Below, piece after piece: positions 1 to 10,266 of a DNA stretch of 64,000 nucleotides (position 1 is the stretch's first letter; every line of letters begins with the position of its first letter). A model generated the notes under the pieces. It had not been told where the DNA came from. It did no database searches and saw only the letters and a list, made by a program, of their open reading frames with translations. The DNA is from Cyanidium caldarium (taxonomy: Eukaryota > Rhodophyta > Bangiophyceae > Cyanidiales > Cyanidiaceae). The position numbers and the translations under genes are program-made. The stretch is from NCBI GenBank assembly GCA_026184775.1, contig JANCYW010000012.1, positions 310,001 through 374,000 on the forward strand, read 5' to 3'.

Positions 1-1
1 T

Positions 2-235
2 GATGCGGGTAACGCGGCGGCCGGCGGCAACGGCCGCATGGCCGACGGCGCTGCGGATGGTGCGGCGACGCGAGAGCCGCCGGTCGGCTTTGGCGCGCTA
101 GTCAGCGCCAACAAGGATGGCAAGGGTGGCGGCGCGGCCGTCACTGAATCTCGGGGTAGCAGCAGCAGCAGTGAGGAGGATGGCGCGGAGGCGAAAAAGG
201 GCAAGCGCCGGCCATCCAAGAAAAAGAAACGGTAA
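2..235 (+). CDS. C-terminal end of an unknown protein (5' end outside window)
   Basis: The frame is open from the window edge to a stop at 233-235, so this is probably the tail of a longer gene. An in-frame ATG at 38 is more likely internal than a start. The visible 77 residues are Gly/Ala-rich, then contain PVGFGALV, a Ser run followed by acidic residues (SSSSSEEDGAE), and a very basic end (KKGKRRPSKKKKR) that could act as a nuclear or nucleolar signal. No domain can be recognised. A similar GFGALV followed by basic residues occurs in the SAP-domain protein at 17-19 kb. It converges on the zeta-carotene desaturase gene 117 bp away. Confidence 0.5.
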   Translation, partial: DAGNAAAGGNGRMADGAADGAATREPPVGFGALVSANKDGKGGGAAVTESRGSSSSSEEDGAEAKKGKRRPSKKKKR

Positions 236-352
236 ACGGGTTCGGAACGCTTTGTATCGGGGACGTGGTGCCACAAGGAGTCCGATCGAGGCGACCATGT
301 CGGTGTCCGTTGCATGCAGACGGGTGCCACTCCCAGAGGGGCATACGCTTCC

Positions 353-2206
353 TCACCCACTACGCGACCCGACGGTCGACACTCGCCGCTGCTCCTCCTC
401 CTCCTCCTCCTCCCCGCTCCTTTGCCGTTGTAGAGCATCCTCCACTGCCGCATACACCGCCAGGCGCCCGCTGCGCACCGCACCCTCTTGCGAGTCGATA
501 TAATCCTGCTGGGTGTAGCTGCCGGCCAGGTACAACCCCTGGATGGGCGAGCGTTGCTGCGGACGCAGGCGATCGGCGCCCGGTTCCTCCCGATACAGAC
601 TCTGCGCCAGTTTCACCACGTGACTCCACGTGCACTGCAGCGCGCGCGCGCTAGGAAACAGCCGATACACCTGCTGCAGCACCTCCGCAGCGATGGCCTC
701 GTTGCTCATCGGCATGTACCGGTCGGCGGGCGTCAACACGCACTGCAGCAGCGAGCCGGCGCCCTCGCGGTAATAATCCGCCGGCGAGGTGACCGCCAAG
801 TCGGCAAAACAGGAAAAGTCGGCATCGGCGCTGTAGAGCAAATTGTCGAGCCCGCGACCGCCGTGAACAGGTGGTTGCGGTTGCTTCACCGGGTCGCCGT
901 GGCGCAGCTCGGTCACCCAGCCGTCGAATCGCAGTTGCACTGTGGCCACCGGCACCGTCTTCAATTGGGTGATGTTGTCAAAGTAGCGATAACGTCGTCG
1001 CCAGACGTCCGGCATCAGCCGCTGCATGCCGGGCACATCCAACGCCGCAATCACCACATCAGCGGGTACGAACGGGTCGGCCGTCTCCGACGGCAGCCGA
1101 CGCAACACCACCCCGCGAATACGTTCGGCAGGCTCGGATGACGTGTTCGTCGCGGAGCTGTCCGCCACCTCGGTGACCAGTTCGCGTACCCCGCGGCGCA
1201 GCACCACCCGCCCGCCGCGTTGCTCAATGTACTCCACCATCGGCCGGAGCATGTACTCTCCCGGCGCGCCGATCAGCAAGCGCAACTGGCTGGCCTCGGT
1301 GCGCACCGCAAACAGCTGGAAGATGGTGAGCATGCAACGCGCGCTGATGGCGTCGCAGTCCAAAAAGCCCAGCGCATACGCAATGGGATTCCACAGCCGC
1401 TCCAAGCTATGCTGACTGCCGCCGTGTCGCCGGAACCACTCGCTGAAACTGATGTCGTCCAACGCACGCACCTGCTCCATCGCGCCGTCAAAGTCGAGCA
1501 GCGCGCGCACCACCGGCGAGGTGCCCAGCGCTACCGCATTGCGCAGTTTGTGCAGCAGCGGCAGCTGTTCGGTGGTGAAGAACGCCTTGAGGCCATTCCA
1601 GGGCGCGCCGATCCCGCCCAGCCGAAAGTCCAACTCGGTGACGCGGCCGCCGTCATTCACAAACATGTGCCGGTGCTCCTTGGGCAGAAAGTGGCGCTCC
1701 AGCACGCCCAGTTTGCGCATCACATCGAACAGATTGTAGTAGCAACCGAAAAAGACGTGCAAGCCCATCTCGATGTGGTTGCCAGCGGCATCTTGCCACG
1801 AACCGACCTTGCCGCCGTAGAAACCGCGCGCTTCGTACACTTGCACCGCGTAGCCGGCGTCGGCCAGCTCGATGGCGGCGGTGAGCCCGGCCAGCCCGGC
1901 GCCGATCACCACCGCGGTCGGTCGGCCGCCATCTTCCCTGCGCACCGGAGCGATGTGTCCGTGTGCGTCGCGCAACAGCTCGGTCGCCGAAGGCACCAGA
2001 CGAAACGCGTCCTGCTTTTCGCAGCAGAGCGAGAAGGGTGAAGGGCGTGATGGGCGGCAGACAGTGCGCGTCCATCGCCGAGGTGAAACCCGTCGTCTCA
2101 CTCCATAACATGAGGAGCGACCGCGACATTCCAGAATGCTGCTCCTCCTCCTCGGTGTCCTCACACTCTCCCCGCTCCCGGGCCATTGTAACACAAACGC
2201 CGCCAT
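353..2206 (-). CDS. ZDS: zeta-carotene desaturase (plastid carotenoid synthesis)
   Basis: FAD-dependent desaturase that converts zeta-carotene to lycopene, expected in the plastid. The dinucleotide-binding motif GAGLAG is near residues 102-107, followed by the family blocks [52 protein letters not shown] and [16 protein letters not shown], which separate ZDS from phytoene desaturase. Two in-frame ATGs exist, at 2251 and 2206. I prefer 2206 because the product then begins MAAFV, as in red-algal transit peptides, before about 85 basic, Ser-rich residues. The C-terminus carries a run of Glu encoded by a CTC repeat near 393-412. It is divergent from RTRAF with about 160 bp between starts. 617 aa, slightly longer than usual because of the presequence and tail. 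Confidence 0.93.
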   Translation of the reverse strand: MAAFVLQWPGSGESVRTPRRRSSILECRGRSSCYGVRRRVSPRRWTRTVCRPSRPSPFSLCCEKQDAFRLVPSATELLRDAHGHIAPVRREDGGRPTAVVIGAGLAGLTAAIELADAGYAVQVYEARGFYGGKVGSWQDAAGNHIEMGLHVFFGCYYNLFDVMRKLGVLERHFLPKEHRHMFVNDGGRVTELDFRLGGIGAPWNGLKAFFTTEQLPLLHKLRNAVALGTSPVVRALLDFDGAMEQVRALDDISFSEWFRRHGGSQHSLERLWNPIAYALGFLDCDAISARCMLTIFQLFAVRTEASQLRLLIGAPGEYMLRPMVEYIEQRGGRVVLRRGVRELVTEVADSSATNTSSEPAERIRGVVLRRLPSETADPFVPADVVIAALDVPGMQRLMPDVWRRRYRYFDNITQLKTVPVATVQLRFDGWVTELRHGDPVKQPQPPVHGGRGLDNLLYSADADFSCFADLAVTSPADYYREGAGSLLQCVLTPADRYMPMSNEAIAAEVLQQVYRLFPSARALQCTWSHVVKLAQSLYREEPGADRLRPQQRSPIQGLYLAGSYTQQDYIDSQEGAVRSGRLAVYAAVEDALQRQRSGEEEEEEEQRRVSTVGSRSG

Positions 2207-2368
2207 CACCACGGCTCTCTCGCGGTGTTCCGGTGGGTCGCTGCGGTGCATCGACCCGCCTCGTCTCCGGCGCGCGATCCGCGGACGGGAAGCGCGCCGA
2301 GCCGTCGCGTGGCGCGTTGCGTCAGGCGTGAGTCGGAATCAGAGTCACGTCACCCGTTGACGCCCAAA

Positions 2369-3049
2369 ATGACCTGCGCCGAACCGTGGAGTCGGTTTGA
2401 GCAGTGGGCACTGTTGGCGTTGGAGTGTCCACTGGAGCTGAGACACACTGATAAGCTGCCACTGCTGGTGGCGTGGCTGGAGAGCGCGTGTGTGCGGGCG
2501 CTGGAACCGGAGGCGCGACAGGCACTGCAACGCGGAGAGGCCGGCGCCGCCGAGCGCTACTTACGGGACACGTTGCAGTGTCCATATGGATGGGACGAGG
2601 AGTGGCGACGGGCGTTGGACTGGTTGTTGGGCCGGGCGCTGATGCTGGCGGCGAAGGATCGCCGTGCCGCGCCGGACGCGGGCGCAGTGGCACCGGTGCA
2701 GGTGAAGTGGGAGGCCGACGAGATGCGCGAAGCGTTGGAGGCACTGCGGGAGGCGTTGCGAGTGCCGGCAGGGACACCGGCGCAACTGCTGCGCACCGCC
2801 GAGCAATACCTGGCCGCATGGGATGCCGCACCGGAAGGCAGGGCCGAGGCGGCCGACTCGGGCGAGGAGGATGCGTCCTCATCGCCTCCGACCGGCCTAG
2901 ATCCCGACGTCCTCCGTTTCACCTTGCGGCATGTATACGTGATGCAGTTGCGGGCGCTGCAACGGGAGATGAACAGCGTCCTGGCCGAACTGCAGCGCGA
3001 TACCGCGCAACCTCACGCTGAAGGACGTCTCGGTCGCACCGGTCGGTAG
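2369..3049 (+). CDS. RTRAF: RTRAF / CLE7-like protein (tRNA ligase complex subunit)
   Basis: Homologue of human RTRAF (C14orf166, hCLE, CGI-99), a subunit of the RTCB tRNA-splicing ligase complex that is also linked to RNA polymerase II and cap binding. The 226 residues match the family along their length: VAWLE, then a YLRD..CP block, RALDWLLGRAL, and the C-terminal MQLRALQREMN helix ending in RLGRTGR, close to RLGKVGR in animals. The first suitable ATG is at 2369 (AAAATGA). The frame is open upstream to 2225, but that part overlaps the ZDS promoter and is unlikely to be translated. An acidic, Ser-rich insertion (EEDASSS) lies before the last helix. The final codons are repeated just downstream (see the 3020-3122 repeat). 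Confidence 0.85.
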   Translation: MTCAEPWSRFEQWALLALECPLELRHTDKLPLLVAWLESACVRALEPEARQALQRGEAGAAERYLRDTLQCPYGWDEEWRRALDWLLGRALMLAAKDRRAAPDAGAVAPVQVKWEADEMREALEALREALRVPAGTPAQLLRTAEQYLAAWDAAPEGRAEAADSGEEDASSSPPTGLDPDVLRFTLRHVYVMQLRALQREMNSVLAELQRDTAQPHAEGRLGRTGR

Positions 3050-3122
3050 AGAGAAACGAGACTGTGCTCATACGCATCGTGGACTGCACGTCGAAGGGCG
3101 TCTCGGCCGCACCGGTCGGTAG
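3020..3122 (+). repeat. Imperfect 30-bp duplication of the RTRAF 3' end
   Basis: The last 30 bases of RTRAF (3020-3049, coding EGRLGRTGR and stop) recur at 3093-3122 with 28 of 30 bases identical. Both differences are at third codon positions (GGA/GGG and GGT/GGC), so the second copy would encode the same peptide and stop. The offset is 73 bp, so the two copies are in different frames on the genomic strand. No other ORF uses the second copy. Confidence 0.9.
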
Positions 3123-3142
3123 GCGTAAGTAAGCTCGCGCGC

Positions 3143-3940
3143 TTAGGCATCCCCCATCGCCGTCGTGGCGGATGAGGGCGCGTGGGTGGATTCGGCAGCT
3201 GGCAGGATGCGCACGCGCCGCCCCTCGATACGCAATCGTTGTGTCGCCCACAGTTCGATCGCTTGCGGCAACAGTCGACACTCTTCGGCAAACACCCGTG
3301 CCGCCAGCGTCTCCACCGTATCGTCCTCGTGCACGGCGACCGCTCTCTGTAAGATGATCGGCCCGTGATCGTACTCGTTATCAGCGAAATGCACCGTCAC
3401 CCCGGTCACCTTGGCGCCGTACGCCAGCACTGCCCGATGCACCCGCTCGCCGTAATACCCGCGGCCGCAAAACGACGGCATCAGCGCCGGATGAATATTC
3501 ATCACCCGATTCGCATACCGATCGGGTATATGATAGAAATGAATAAAACCCGCCAGCACCACCAGTTGCACCCGCTGCGCGTCCAGTTCCGCGCTCACCG
3601 CCTCGCTGAACGCGCGCACGTCCACGGGGGATCGCGGCGAGATGACCCGCACGGGCACCAGAAACCGTCGAGCTCGCTCAATCGCCCCGCATCCCTCCCG
3701 AGATGCTATCACCAGACATATCTGCACGAGGGTGCTGCTGGTGAAATGGCACAGAAGGTTCTCCAGCGACCGACCGCCGCCCGACACGAGCACCGCCGTG
3801 CGCAGCTGAGCCCTACATTGAAGTAGAGACGGGAGTGCCACGCGTCGAGAATGGCACGCAGGAGCAGCGAAGTGAAGAGGTCTTGGTCGAATGGATGCGG
3901 CCGGGACGGCTAGTCGTAGGGGAGGAGGGGCGGCGAACAT
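3143..3940 (-). CDS. PUR3: Phosphoribosylglycinamide formyltransferase (GAR transformylase, PurN type)
   Basis: Transfers a formyl group from 10-formyl-tetrahydrofolate to GAR in purine synthesis. The monofunctional PurN fold is clear: AVLVSGGGRSLENLL (phosphate loop), the catalytic NIHPALMPSF (Asn and His), and HFADNEYDHGPIILQ with the conserved Asp. An ATG at 3940 gives 265 aa and a presequence starting MFAAPPPLRL, Phe-led and rich in Ala, Pro and Arg, which suggests a plastid location as in plants. An upstream in-frame ATG at 4018 would add 26 Arg-rich residues. It ends 20 bp after the duplicated RTRAF tail and converges with RTRAF. Confidence 0.92.
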   Translation of the reverse strand: MFAAPPPLRLAVPAASIRPRPLHFAAPACHSRRVALPSLLQCRAQLRTAVLVSGGGRSLENLLCHFTSSTLVQICLVIASREGCGAIERARRFLVPVRVISPRSPVDVRAFSEAVSAELDAQRVQLVVLAGFIHFYHIPDRYANRVMNIHPALMPSFCGRGYYGERVHRAVLAYGAKVTGVTVHFADNEYDHGPIILQRAVAVHEDDTVETLAARVFAEECRLLPQAIELWATQRLRIEGRRVRILPAAESTHAPSSATTAMGDA

Positions 3941-4126
3941 GAGCCCGGCCCCAGGACGCTCTCGGGCGCGCGACACCTCGAGACGCACACCGAAAGGGCG
4001 CGTGCGCGCGCGCGCCATGCCGGGAGCCGGACACGGGAACGGACTCGATGCAAACGGGCGCTCGCGGAGTGGGATGTGCGTGCAACCGTTTCGGTCACAT
4101 CCACGTTGCTCTTTCTATTCACGCTT

Positions 4127-6586
4127 TTAATGATAGTGGGAGAGGGAGGGGCTGGTGGGCGGTGGCGGACTGACACTGGTGGTGCCGCGGGCAGCCAGCG
4201 GGGGCGCGCGCTCGAGGTCGTAATAGTCGATCAGGCCGCATTCCGCCGGCTGCGGCGATGGATGGGGGTCATCGGCGGTGCTGCAGTCGGTGACGGCCAG
4301 CATGCTGTCGGCAGCCGACAGCAGGTCAGTGAGTGGCGGTGGCGGGCTGAGTCGCAAGGAGCCGCTGGGGCGCCAACCGCCGAGTCGCAGCGGAGAGGCG
4401 TCATAGCTGGCGTGACCGCTGGCTGTGTTCAGAGTGCCGACCGGCGCCGAATGCAGCGACGAGCTCATCGCGCTCATCGGCGGCAGACGTTGGCCGAGCT
4501 CGCGCTGTGGTGACGCGTGCGGTGAGCCGCGGAACATGCACCAAGTGCCACCGGGCGAGCAGGCTCCGGGTTGCAGTTCGCGGCCGCGGCGCTGGTGTCG
4601 CGTCAGCGCTAGCACCTCCTCGTCGGCACCGATGTCGTCCGTCGCGAGAGCGGCGCCGTTCATGAGCGCTGTCGCCCCGGGCGGCGGCGTCGCCGTCTGC
4701 GGGCTGCGATACCGACGGGCGTGCGGCGACCCGGACGGCGTGTCCGCTTCGGCGCCCGCCCAACCCCGCAAAGGGCGCGGGCGCGGTTCCGACCGCGCCA
4801 ACCGCGACGGCAGCCGTCCAGCGGTTGCCGATAGTGAGTAAACCGAGCTTCGCCGAGCCGCTGCCGCCAAATACGTCGCCGGCGACAGGGGCGACGGCGA
4901 GCTGACCAGCGCACCGCCGGCCCACTCGTCCGACAGCGACGCGTCTAACAGATGGTGCACTTTCTCCTCATCGTGGTCGTCGTCATCATCGACGTCATCC
5001 GACTCGGCGTCCTCCGCATTGGCGACCTCCACGCCCTCGCGATGCGCTTTGGGCACCGCCGGTGAGGCGTCGGCGACGAGGCGGCGCGGTGGACGCGAGC
5101 GCCGCAACGCCGAGCGTGGTCCGCCCCGAGGCATCGACTCGGATGCCGGCGGTGGTGCGATACCCATTGCGTGCAGCAGATTGGCCGAGTGCGCCACATT
5201 CACCCGCTGGGGTGGCCAGGCGCGCCCCATGTTGCCGTCGGGCCATTGCGTCGGCGAGGACATTGCGGTTTGCCACGGGAAGATCGCCTGCCCGCCAGGC
5301 GGCGTGGAGGTGGCCGCCATCGCCAGCGTGGCTCTATCCGGTGAGGTGTTCAGACCGAGCATTCGCGGCGCCTTCATTCTCGCCCCGCCATCGACCGTGG
5401 CGCTCCAAAGCGGCGCCTGGTCGGCCAGCTCCATCGTCCGTGCCGCCGATCCCGAGCTCACCAGATAACACTCAATCGGGCCGTCGGTCGACTTGAGATA
5501 CATCTGGTAGCGCGCGCCGCCGCCGCCACCGTCGCCTCGCCCGGTGCCGCTCGATGGCGTCTCGGTGGGCACTTCCAGCGTGGTGCCGGCCGGCGCTCGA
5601 ATGGCGATCACCGTCTGATGCTGCAGAAACGGTAACGATAACAAATCCTCGTGCGTCACATACGCGTTCTGCAGCTTCTTGTCGGAGCGCACAAAGCTGC
5701 GCAATCGCTCCTGTAGCGTCTGAATCTCCTGATCCAGCAGGTGGTCCTCGCGCTCCAACCGGTGGATATCCTTCCACAACCTCACGATTTCCCGCTCGAT
5801 CTGGAACTTGCTCTCCCGACTCGTCGGCGTCTCGACATTGGCCGCAGCGGCCGTCGCCGCACCCTCCCCACTAGATGCCCACCGGGCACCGCTACTGCCG
5901 CTGCCGCTGGCCGTCGATGGCCGGCCCGTCGCACGTCGCTCACTCTCCAGCTGAATCGCGTCAATGCCGCGCCACCGAATGTTGTTCTTGCTCTGCTTCT
6001 CAATCACCCCAATGCCCTCCAGCACGTTGGTGATGTCGTAGATGCGCCGCTTCTGCACCGACAGCTGCTCGGCCGCGGCATTCAAGTCCAGCACCCCGTC
6101 GCGGGTGCCGTAGATGAGCTCGATGAACTTGGAGGTCAGCAGGCCGAGCGAGTTTTCTTGCCGCGAGCGGGCGGCACCTCTCGGCGAGCGCTGTGGATGG
6201 CCGTCGTCCACACCGCGCCAGCCACCGTGACTCGACGGGCGCGGCTCGGTGGCCGGCGGCGGCCGGTCCGGGGCATGCGCCGTGAGCGGCACAAACGGCA
6301 CCATGAAGCCGGAAGTGACCGGCGAGGTGACGTACTCCGCATCGTCGATATCGTCGTCCTCGGCGGCGCGTCGCTTCACCGGCGTGGTGCTGGTGGTGCG
6401 ATATCCGTCACGGCGACGGATAACGGTGCGCTGGCGCGTGGCGGCCCAGCCGTCTTGGTCGGTGGGTGGCGTCTCCGGGGTGCCGTCGGCGACGGGCGAC
6501 ACCGACAGCGCATCTGGCTCGGCTGTCGCTGGCGGCCCGAGCGCCGCACGAGCGCCGCTCGGCTTGGCACGCCGTACCCGCGGCAT
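4127..6586 (-). CDS. E2F: E2F-family transcription factor
   Basis: Cell-cycle transcription factor. A canonical E2F winged-helix DNA-binding domain lies at about residues 140-207: [12 protein letters not shown], then [18 protein letters not shown] and NNIRW, with the RRIYD recognition helix intact. It is followed by a leucine-zipper/coiled-coil (about 240-300) and a marked-box region ([21 protein letters not shown], then [18 protein letters not shown]) used for dimerisation with DP. The remaining 450 residues are low complexity, Pro/Ser-rich, with an acidic stretch ([13 protein letters not shown]). A clear C-terminal Rb-binding motif is not seen, although LIDYYDLE near the end is suggestive. 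The first ATG is at 6586; the frame extends to a GTG at 6601. 819 aa. Upstream DNA has E2F-type sites at 6933 and 7437. Confidence 0.93.
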   Translation of the reverse strand: MPRVRRAKPSGARAALGPPATAEPDALSVSPVADGTPETPPTDQDGWAATRQRTVIRRRDGYRTTSTTPVKRRAAEDDDIDDAEYVTSPVTSGFMVPFVPLTAHAPDRPPPATEPRPSSHGGWRGVDDGHPQRSPRGAARSRQENSLGLLTSKFIELIYGTRDGVLDLNAAAEQLSVQKRRIYDITNVLEGIGVIEKQSKNNIRWRGIDAIQLESERRATGRPSTASGSGSSGARWASSGEGAATAAAANVETPTSRESKFQIEREIVRLWKDIHRLEREDHLLDQEIQTLQERLRSFVRSDKKLQNAYVTHEDLLSLPFLQHQTVIAIRAPAGTTLEVPTETPSSGTGRGDGGGGGARYQMYLKSTDGPIECYLVSSGSAARTMELADQAPLWSATVDGGARMKAPRMLGLNTSPDRATLAMAATSTPPGGQAIFPWQTAMSSPTQWPDGNMGRAWPPQRVNVAHSANLLHAMGIAPPPASESMPRGGPRSALRRSRPPRRLVADASPAVPKAHREGVEVANAEDAESDDVDDDDDHDEEKVHHLLDASLSDEWAGGALVSSPSPLSPATYLAAAARRSSVYSLSATAGRLPSRLARSEPRPRPLRGWAGAEADTPSGSPHARRYRSPQTATPPPGATALMNGAALATDDIGADEEVLALTRHQRRGRELQPGACSPGGTWCMFRGSPHASPQRELGQRLPPMSAMSSSLHSAPVGTLNTASGHASYDASPLRLGGWRPSGSLRLSPPPPLTDLLSAADSMLAVTDCSTADDPHPSPQPAECGLIDYYDLERAPPLAARGTTSVSPPPPTSPSLSHYH

Positions 6587-6932
6587 CGGTGCCCCTATCA
6601 CTGGTCGCGCAGCGTCGGTCGGCTGTGTCTCGGATTGCGGGACGCCTCTGTCAAGGCGCCAGTGCGCAGCCGTTACGCCAGCGAGCGCGTCCCCGTCGGC
6701 GACGATCGCTCGCCGCGCTTGCTCCTCACCGAATCCGACTTTCGTCCCGCACGTTCGGGTCGCTGCCGCGCTAGGCGTGTGGTTCCGGGATGGCGATGGG
6801 ACGCACCAGCGTCAGAACCGTTACGCTCGGCGTACGCGTCCCCGTGACCGGCTGCGGCGCTTCGTCACGGTTGCACAGGTGTACCGCAGCGTTTCGGCCG
6901 AAACGTGTGCGCGGCCCCCGCCAGGACGCCGC

Positions 6933-6940
6933 TTTCCCGC
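6933..6940. promoter_or_regulatory. E2F-type site TTTCCCGC upstream of E2F
   Basis: Exact match to the classical E2F element TTTCCCGC, followed by GC, about 350 bp upstream of the first ATG (6586) of the minus-strand E2F gene. Binding is inferred from the motif only. Confidence 0.5.
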
Positions 6941-7436
6941 GCTCGCATCGGATTAGGGACCGTTCCTGTGGAGGGGATTGTCCGTAAGGGATCGAGGGAG
7001 AGGAAGCGAAGCGCACGGAGGGAAATGCAGCGAGCGGGCGAGGAGACAAGTGGGTGAACAGCGAGGTTCAGGGGATGCTGGGCAGGGAAGCGGAAGCATG
7101 AAGGAAGCATGGTGTTCGAGGTGAAGGGAGACGTGAGCCTTGTGACGATCGTGGGGCGACGGGCGAAAGAACCGCGTCCGATCGAGTTCACAGTACCTAC
7201 AGGCGCGTTCGAATGCCCCGGCACGAGCAGGCGCTCCGATCGCCCTGCCAGTGGCGCTCGAGTGGCGCGGGACAGACACAATCATCGTCAAAGAGGCGCA
7301 GCTGCACTTCGAAGGCCTCCAATGTTATGGACAACGTAGGCAAATCCATCAACACCCTCAGGCGCAATCCGTTCCGCGCCGGGTACAGGCGCTGTTGACG
7401 CAGTTTCGCTGTCCTGCGGGCTCCGCTTTCCCCAAA

Positions 7437-7449
7437 TTTTGGCGGGAAA
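7437..7449. promoter_or_regulatory. E2F-type site TTTTGGCGGGAAA
   Basis: A near-palindromic E2F element: TTTGGCGG on one strand and TTTCCCGCC on the other. It lies between the two E2F genes, about 850 bp upstream of the first one and 130 bp downstream of the stop of the second. It is the best E2F-like sequence I saw in the window. Confidence 0.5.
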
Positions 7450-7578
7450 TACCGGTCGGCAGAGGCATCGCGCCCGATCGCAACACCAGTTTCGATTTTT
7501 CTCTCCGCCACGATCAGCCCCTCCACTCGAAGGCACCGCCTCCATGCACACACTCCTCATCCTCTTTATCGATGGCGT

Positions 7579-9147
7579 TTATCGTTCCACAGCGGGTGTG
7601 TTGGCCACGGCACCGCGAAGAGGAGCGAGAGCCCGATAGGCAGACGTTAGGGGCACTTCCAACAGCTGCGCCGGACACGAGACCTGCAGCTGCCACTCGT
7701 TTTCCCGCGTGGAGGTCGGCAGGAGGTGTCGCGAGCGCACCCACTGCGCCACCAACAGCGGGCTCGCAGTTTCCCGTGAGGTGGATGGTGGTAATTGCAG
7801 TCGCAGCGCCAGCCACCGCCGCCGTTGTGGGGGTGTCGACGGAGAGTCGGTGCGTCGCAAACGCTTCACCAGATGCTGTGCCACCGGCGGGGTGGCCGCC
7901 TCGGTGCAGCCCGGCCGGACCATTGCCTGTTGCAACAGCTCGCGCAGCGTGTCCGAGGCGGCATCGATTTCCGCATCCAACCGCCGATGCGCGCGCCGCA
8001 CCTCTTGCAGCGCCGACTCGAGCGCCGCCCGCTCAGCGCGCGCACCGCTCTCGGCACTCAGCAGTTGGGTCGGCGTCAGACTGCGCAGACGCACGCGCAT
8101 GGTGCTGGTTTTGGAACCGTGGGCGGCATGACCGCGCTCCACCACCCCGATCGCCTCGAGCACGCCGATCACATCGTAGATGCGTCGCGGCGGCACGCGC
8201 AACTCGGCCGCGATGGCCGCGCAGGAATCCGGTGGGGCGTCACCGGGCGGTGTGCATGATGACGAGCATGCCTCTGCCGTCGCCAGCCGTGCCAGGAACC
8301 GCGCCGTCAGGTACCCGATACTGCGGTGATACCGCCCGGCGCCCTCCATCGCGGAGGCCGCGAGCGGCGCCGCCCGCGTCCTCCGCTTGCGGATGCGGTC
8401 GCGGCAAGCGCCAGCCACCGTCCCAGCGCGCGACGGATGAAAGTGCTTCAATAAAAACTCGGCATCGGTCATCAGGTCCGCGATGTCCACGCTCGCCTGT
8501 TGCACGTAGGGGTTGGAGGCGGACGCGCGTTCGGTGGTTGGTTGTGGCGGCGGCACTGTGCGCGTCGGTCGCGGCGCTTTCACCCGGTGTGAACGCACTG
8601 CTCGGAGTGCCGGCGTGTTCGGCAGCGAGGGCGACGCCGGCGCCACCGCCTCTCGCCGTATGGGCGACGGCTTGCGGGCACTCGTGTTCCGCCACCCCTC
8701 CATCCACTGCGCCTCGCTCACCGCGTCGCCCTCCGACGGGTGACGCTCTTCGGCTTCCGACCACGATAAGTGCTCCGGCAGCGCCACGTACCGAAACGCG
8801 CTCGGCGACAAGTAGGCCGTCTCCAGCGGTGAGCCCTGCACGCCGTCATCGAGCGCCTCCGCCGACAGCGCCAGCGGCGACCCGTACGGCGGCGGCAGGG
8901 CACCTCCCGGAGACGGGGCGTAATAACGGGCAACCGGAAGTGAACGACTGGCCTGATACAGGGGTGCGCGGCGACGGTACAGAAACGAGGCGTCATCGAC
9001 GGCCGGCTCGATGGGCAGCAGCGGCGCCGCCAGATCCGCCTCGGCGATGCGCACGTTCGACGGAGACGCCCCCACCGCGGCCGCACCCACGCTGCCCGGT
9101 TGACTTTCAGAGCCGCTCATGGCCCACGAGCTGTTGGACGCCTCCAT
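7579..9147 (-). CDS. Divergent E2F-family winged-helix protein
   Basis: The centre carries an E2F-like winged helix: SIGYLTARFLARL, then RRIYDVIGVLEAIGVVER. The first loop is expanded by about 14 Ser/Pro-rich residues and the wing is replaced by Lys/Arg-rich sequence (GSKTSTMRVRLRS). A predicted coiled coil follows (ESALQEVRRAHRRLDAEIDAASDTL) and then a beta-rich region that may be a degenerate marked box. RRIYD rather than RRRVYDALNV points to E2F, not DP. ATGs occur at 9240, 9147 and 9120. I use 9147 because an exact E2F site (9224-9231) lies inside the extra segment and is more likely promoter. 522 aa. It is tandem with E2F and is an old paralogue judging by its divergence. Confidence 0.8.
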   Translation of the reverse strand: MEASNSSWAMSGSESQPGSVGAAAVGASPSNVRIAEADLAAPLLPIEPAVDDASFLYRRRAPLYQASRSLPVARYYAPSPGGALPPPYGSPLALSAEALDDGVQGSPLETAYLSPSAFRYVALPEHLSWSEAEERHPSEGDAVSEAQWMEGWRNTSARKPSPIRREAVAPASPSLPNTPALRAVRSHRVKAPRPTRTVPPPQPTTERASASNPYVQQASVDIADLMTDAEFLLKHFHPSRAGTVAGACRDRIRKRRTRAAPLAASAMEGAGRYHRSIGYLTARFLARLATAEACSSSCTPPGDAPPDSCAAIAAELRVPPRRIYDVIGVLEAIGVVERGHAAHGSKTSTMRVRLRSLTPTQLLSAESGARAERAALESALQEVRRAHRRLDAEIDAASDTLRELLQQAMVRPGCTEAATPPVAQHLVKRLRRTDSPSTPPQRRRWLALRLQLPPSTSRETASPLLVAQWVRSRHLLPTSTRENEWQLQVSCPAQLLEVPLTSAYRALAPLRGAVANTPAVER

Positions 9148-9223
9148 AGTCAGTGCGAGATGTATCGTTCTCTGCCTCGCGGTCAGCAAGCCCAGTGCAG
9201 TGGGAGAGGGCGCGTCAAAAGTG

Positions 9224-9231
9224 GCGCGAAA
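9224..9231. promoter_or_regulatory. E2F-type site GCGCGAAA upstream of the second E2F gene
   Basis: Exact TTTCGCGC on the minus strand, 77 bp upstream of the ATG at 9147, in the context GGCGCGAAAAA. It suggests auto- or cross-regulation of the E2F pair. Confidence 0.5.
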
Positions 9232-9279
9232 AATTCGCATCGCTGTGTCGGACGCAGTCCTTTATTGTCTCATCATGCC

Positions 9280-9628
9280 TCATCTCCCTGCGAAACGCGG
9301 TTCACGGCGTTCGGTAAACGCCCGCAGACCCTCCTGGCGGTCGGCCGATTCGAACGTCTCCGAATAGAAGGCATTCTCCACCTCCAGCGCGTTGGCCATG
9401 GCGCCGGCGTCCATGCCGCAGTCGATGGCCTCCTTGGCCAGACGCAGCGCCATCGGGCTGCGTTTCAGCAGCGCCTCGGCCAGATGCATGGCTTCGGCCA
9501 GCGCCGCATTTTCGGTGCTATCCATCGACGGTACCGCGCGATGCACCAAGCCCATGGAGAGCGCCTCATCGCCGCGCACCTGTTTGCCCAGCAATATCAT
9601 CTCCTTGGCGCGAGCGACGCCAATGAGG

Positions 9629-9663
<35 letters not shown>

Positions 9664-10266
9664 AATACCCAGTCCGGTCTCCGGCAGCGCTAATGTCGCG
9701 TCGGCGGTGGCCACGCGCAAGTCGCACGCCAGGGCCAACTCCAGTCCGCCGCCCATGGCCGCCCCGTTCATTGCGGCGATGGTGACGCAGGGCATCTTGG
9801 CCAGTTGTGCAAACGTGTCGCGCAACCGTGCGGTGCTCTCGCGCTGCGCCTCGGTGCTCTGTTCGGCGCGCTCTTTCAGGTCGGCGCCAGCGCAAAACAC
9901 CCGCGGATGGTTGGAGGCGACGATGAGCACCGCGCAACCAATGGGCTGGGTCGACGCCAGATCCCGAATGGCCGTCAGGTGCTCGCGCAGCTCGTGCACC
10001 AACTGCGTGCCCAGCGCGTTGGCGCGCTCCGGTCGATTCAGGGTCAGCAGCGACAGGCGCGCCTGTGGCTGCGTCCACTGCACTCGGGTGCCACGAGAGA
10101 CCGATTCGGGAGTGGCGGCAGTGTCGGTAGTGAGCGGGCGTGTCGCCGAGAGCAAGGTGCCGCACGGAGTGAGTGTCCTGCCCCGGGTACCCTGCCAGTG
10201 GCTGGCCGGGAGACAAGGCGGTCGCAGCCGGATCCCCGGAGCGCTCCTGCCCGCCCACACGTTCAT
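9280..10266 (-). CDS. AUH: Methylglutaconyl-CoA hydratase (AUH type), mitochondrial
   Basis: Crotonase-family enzyme for the hydration of 3-methylglutaconyl-CoA to HMG-CoA in leucine breakdown. The AUH signature FCAGADLKERA is present, with the oxyanion-hole and catalytic region MGGGLELALACDLRVA, PETGLGILPGAGGTQRLPR and the C-terminal FTERREPRFAG. These features favour AUH over general enoyl-CoA hydratases. The first 55-60 residues are rich in Arg, Ser and Thr and lack acidic residues, as in a mitochondrial presequence. The start is the ATG at 10266. 328 aa. It is the first gene of the leucine block: MCCA lies upstream on the same strand, 286 bp away. It corresponds in function to bacterial LiuC. 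Confidence 0.9.

Larger units (their letters stand above)
6587..7578. other. Intergenic region between the two E2F genes
   Basis: Nearly 1 kb without a convincing gene. It holds two E2F-type sites (6933-6940 and 7437-7449). The best ORF on the minus strand, from an ATG at 7349 to 7197, encodes 50 residues starting MDLPTLSITLEAF. It lies 88 bp below the 7437 site but matches nothing I know. It could be a first exon or chance. Confidence 0.5.

Noticed and set aside
5741-6847. 368-codon plus-strand ORF opposite E2F
   Set aside because: No domain and shadow-type composition. The minus-strand frame encodes the E2F DNA-binding domain here.
7197-7349. 50-residue minus-strand ORF beginning MDLPTLSITLEAF below an E2F-like site
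   Set aside because: Tempting as the first exon of an S-phase gene, but no family match and no convincing splice partner nearby.
7251-9149. 632-codon plus-strand ORF antisense to the second E2F gene
   Set aside because: Pro/Ala/Arg/Thr-rich composition with no domain. High GC at third positions removes stops from antisense frames.
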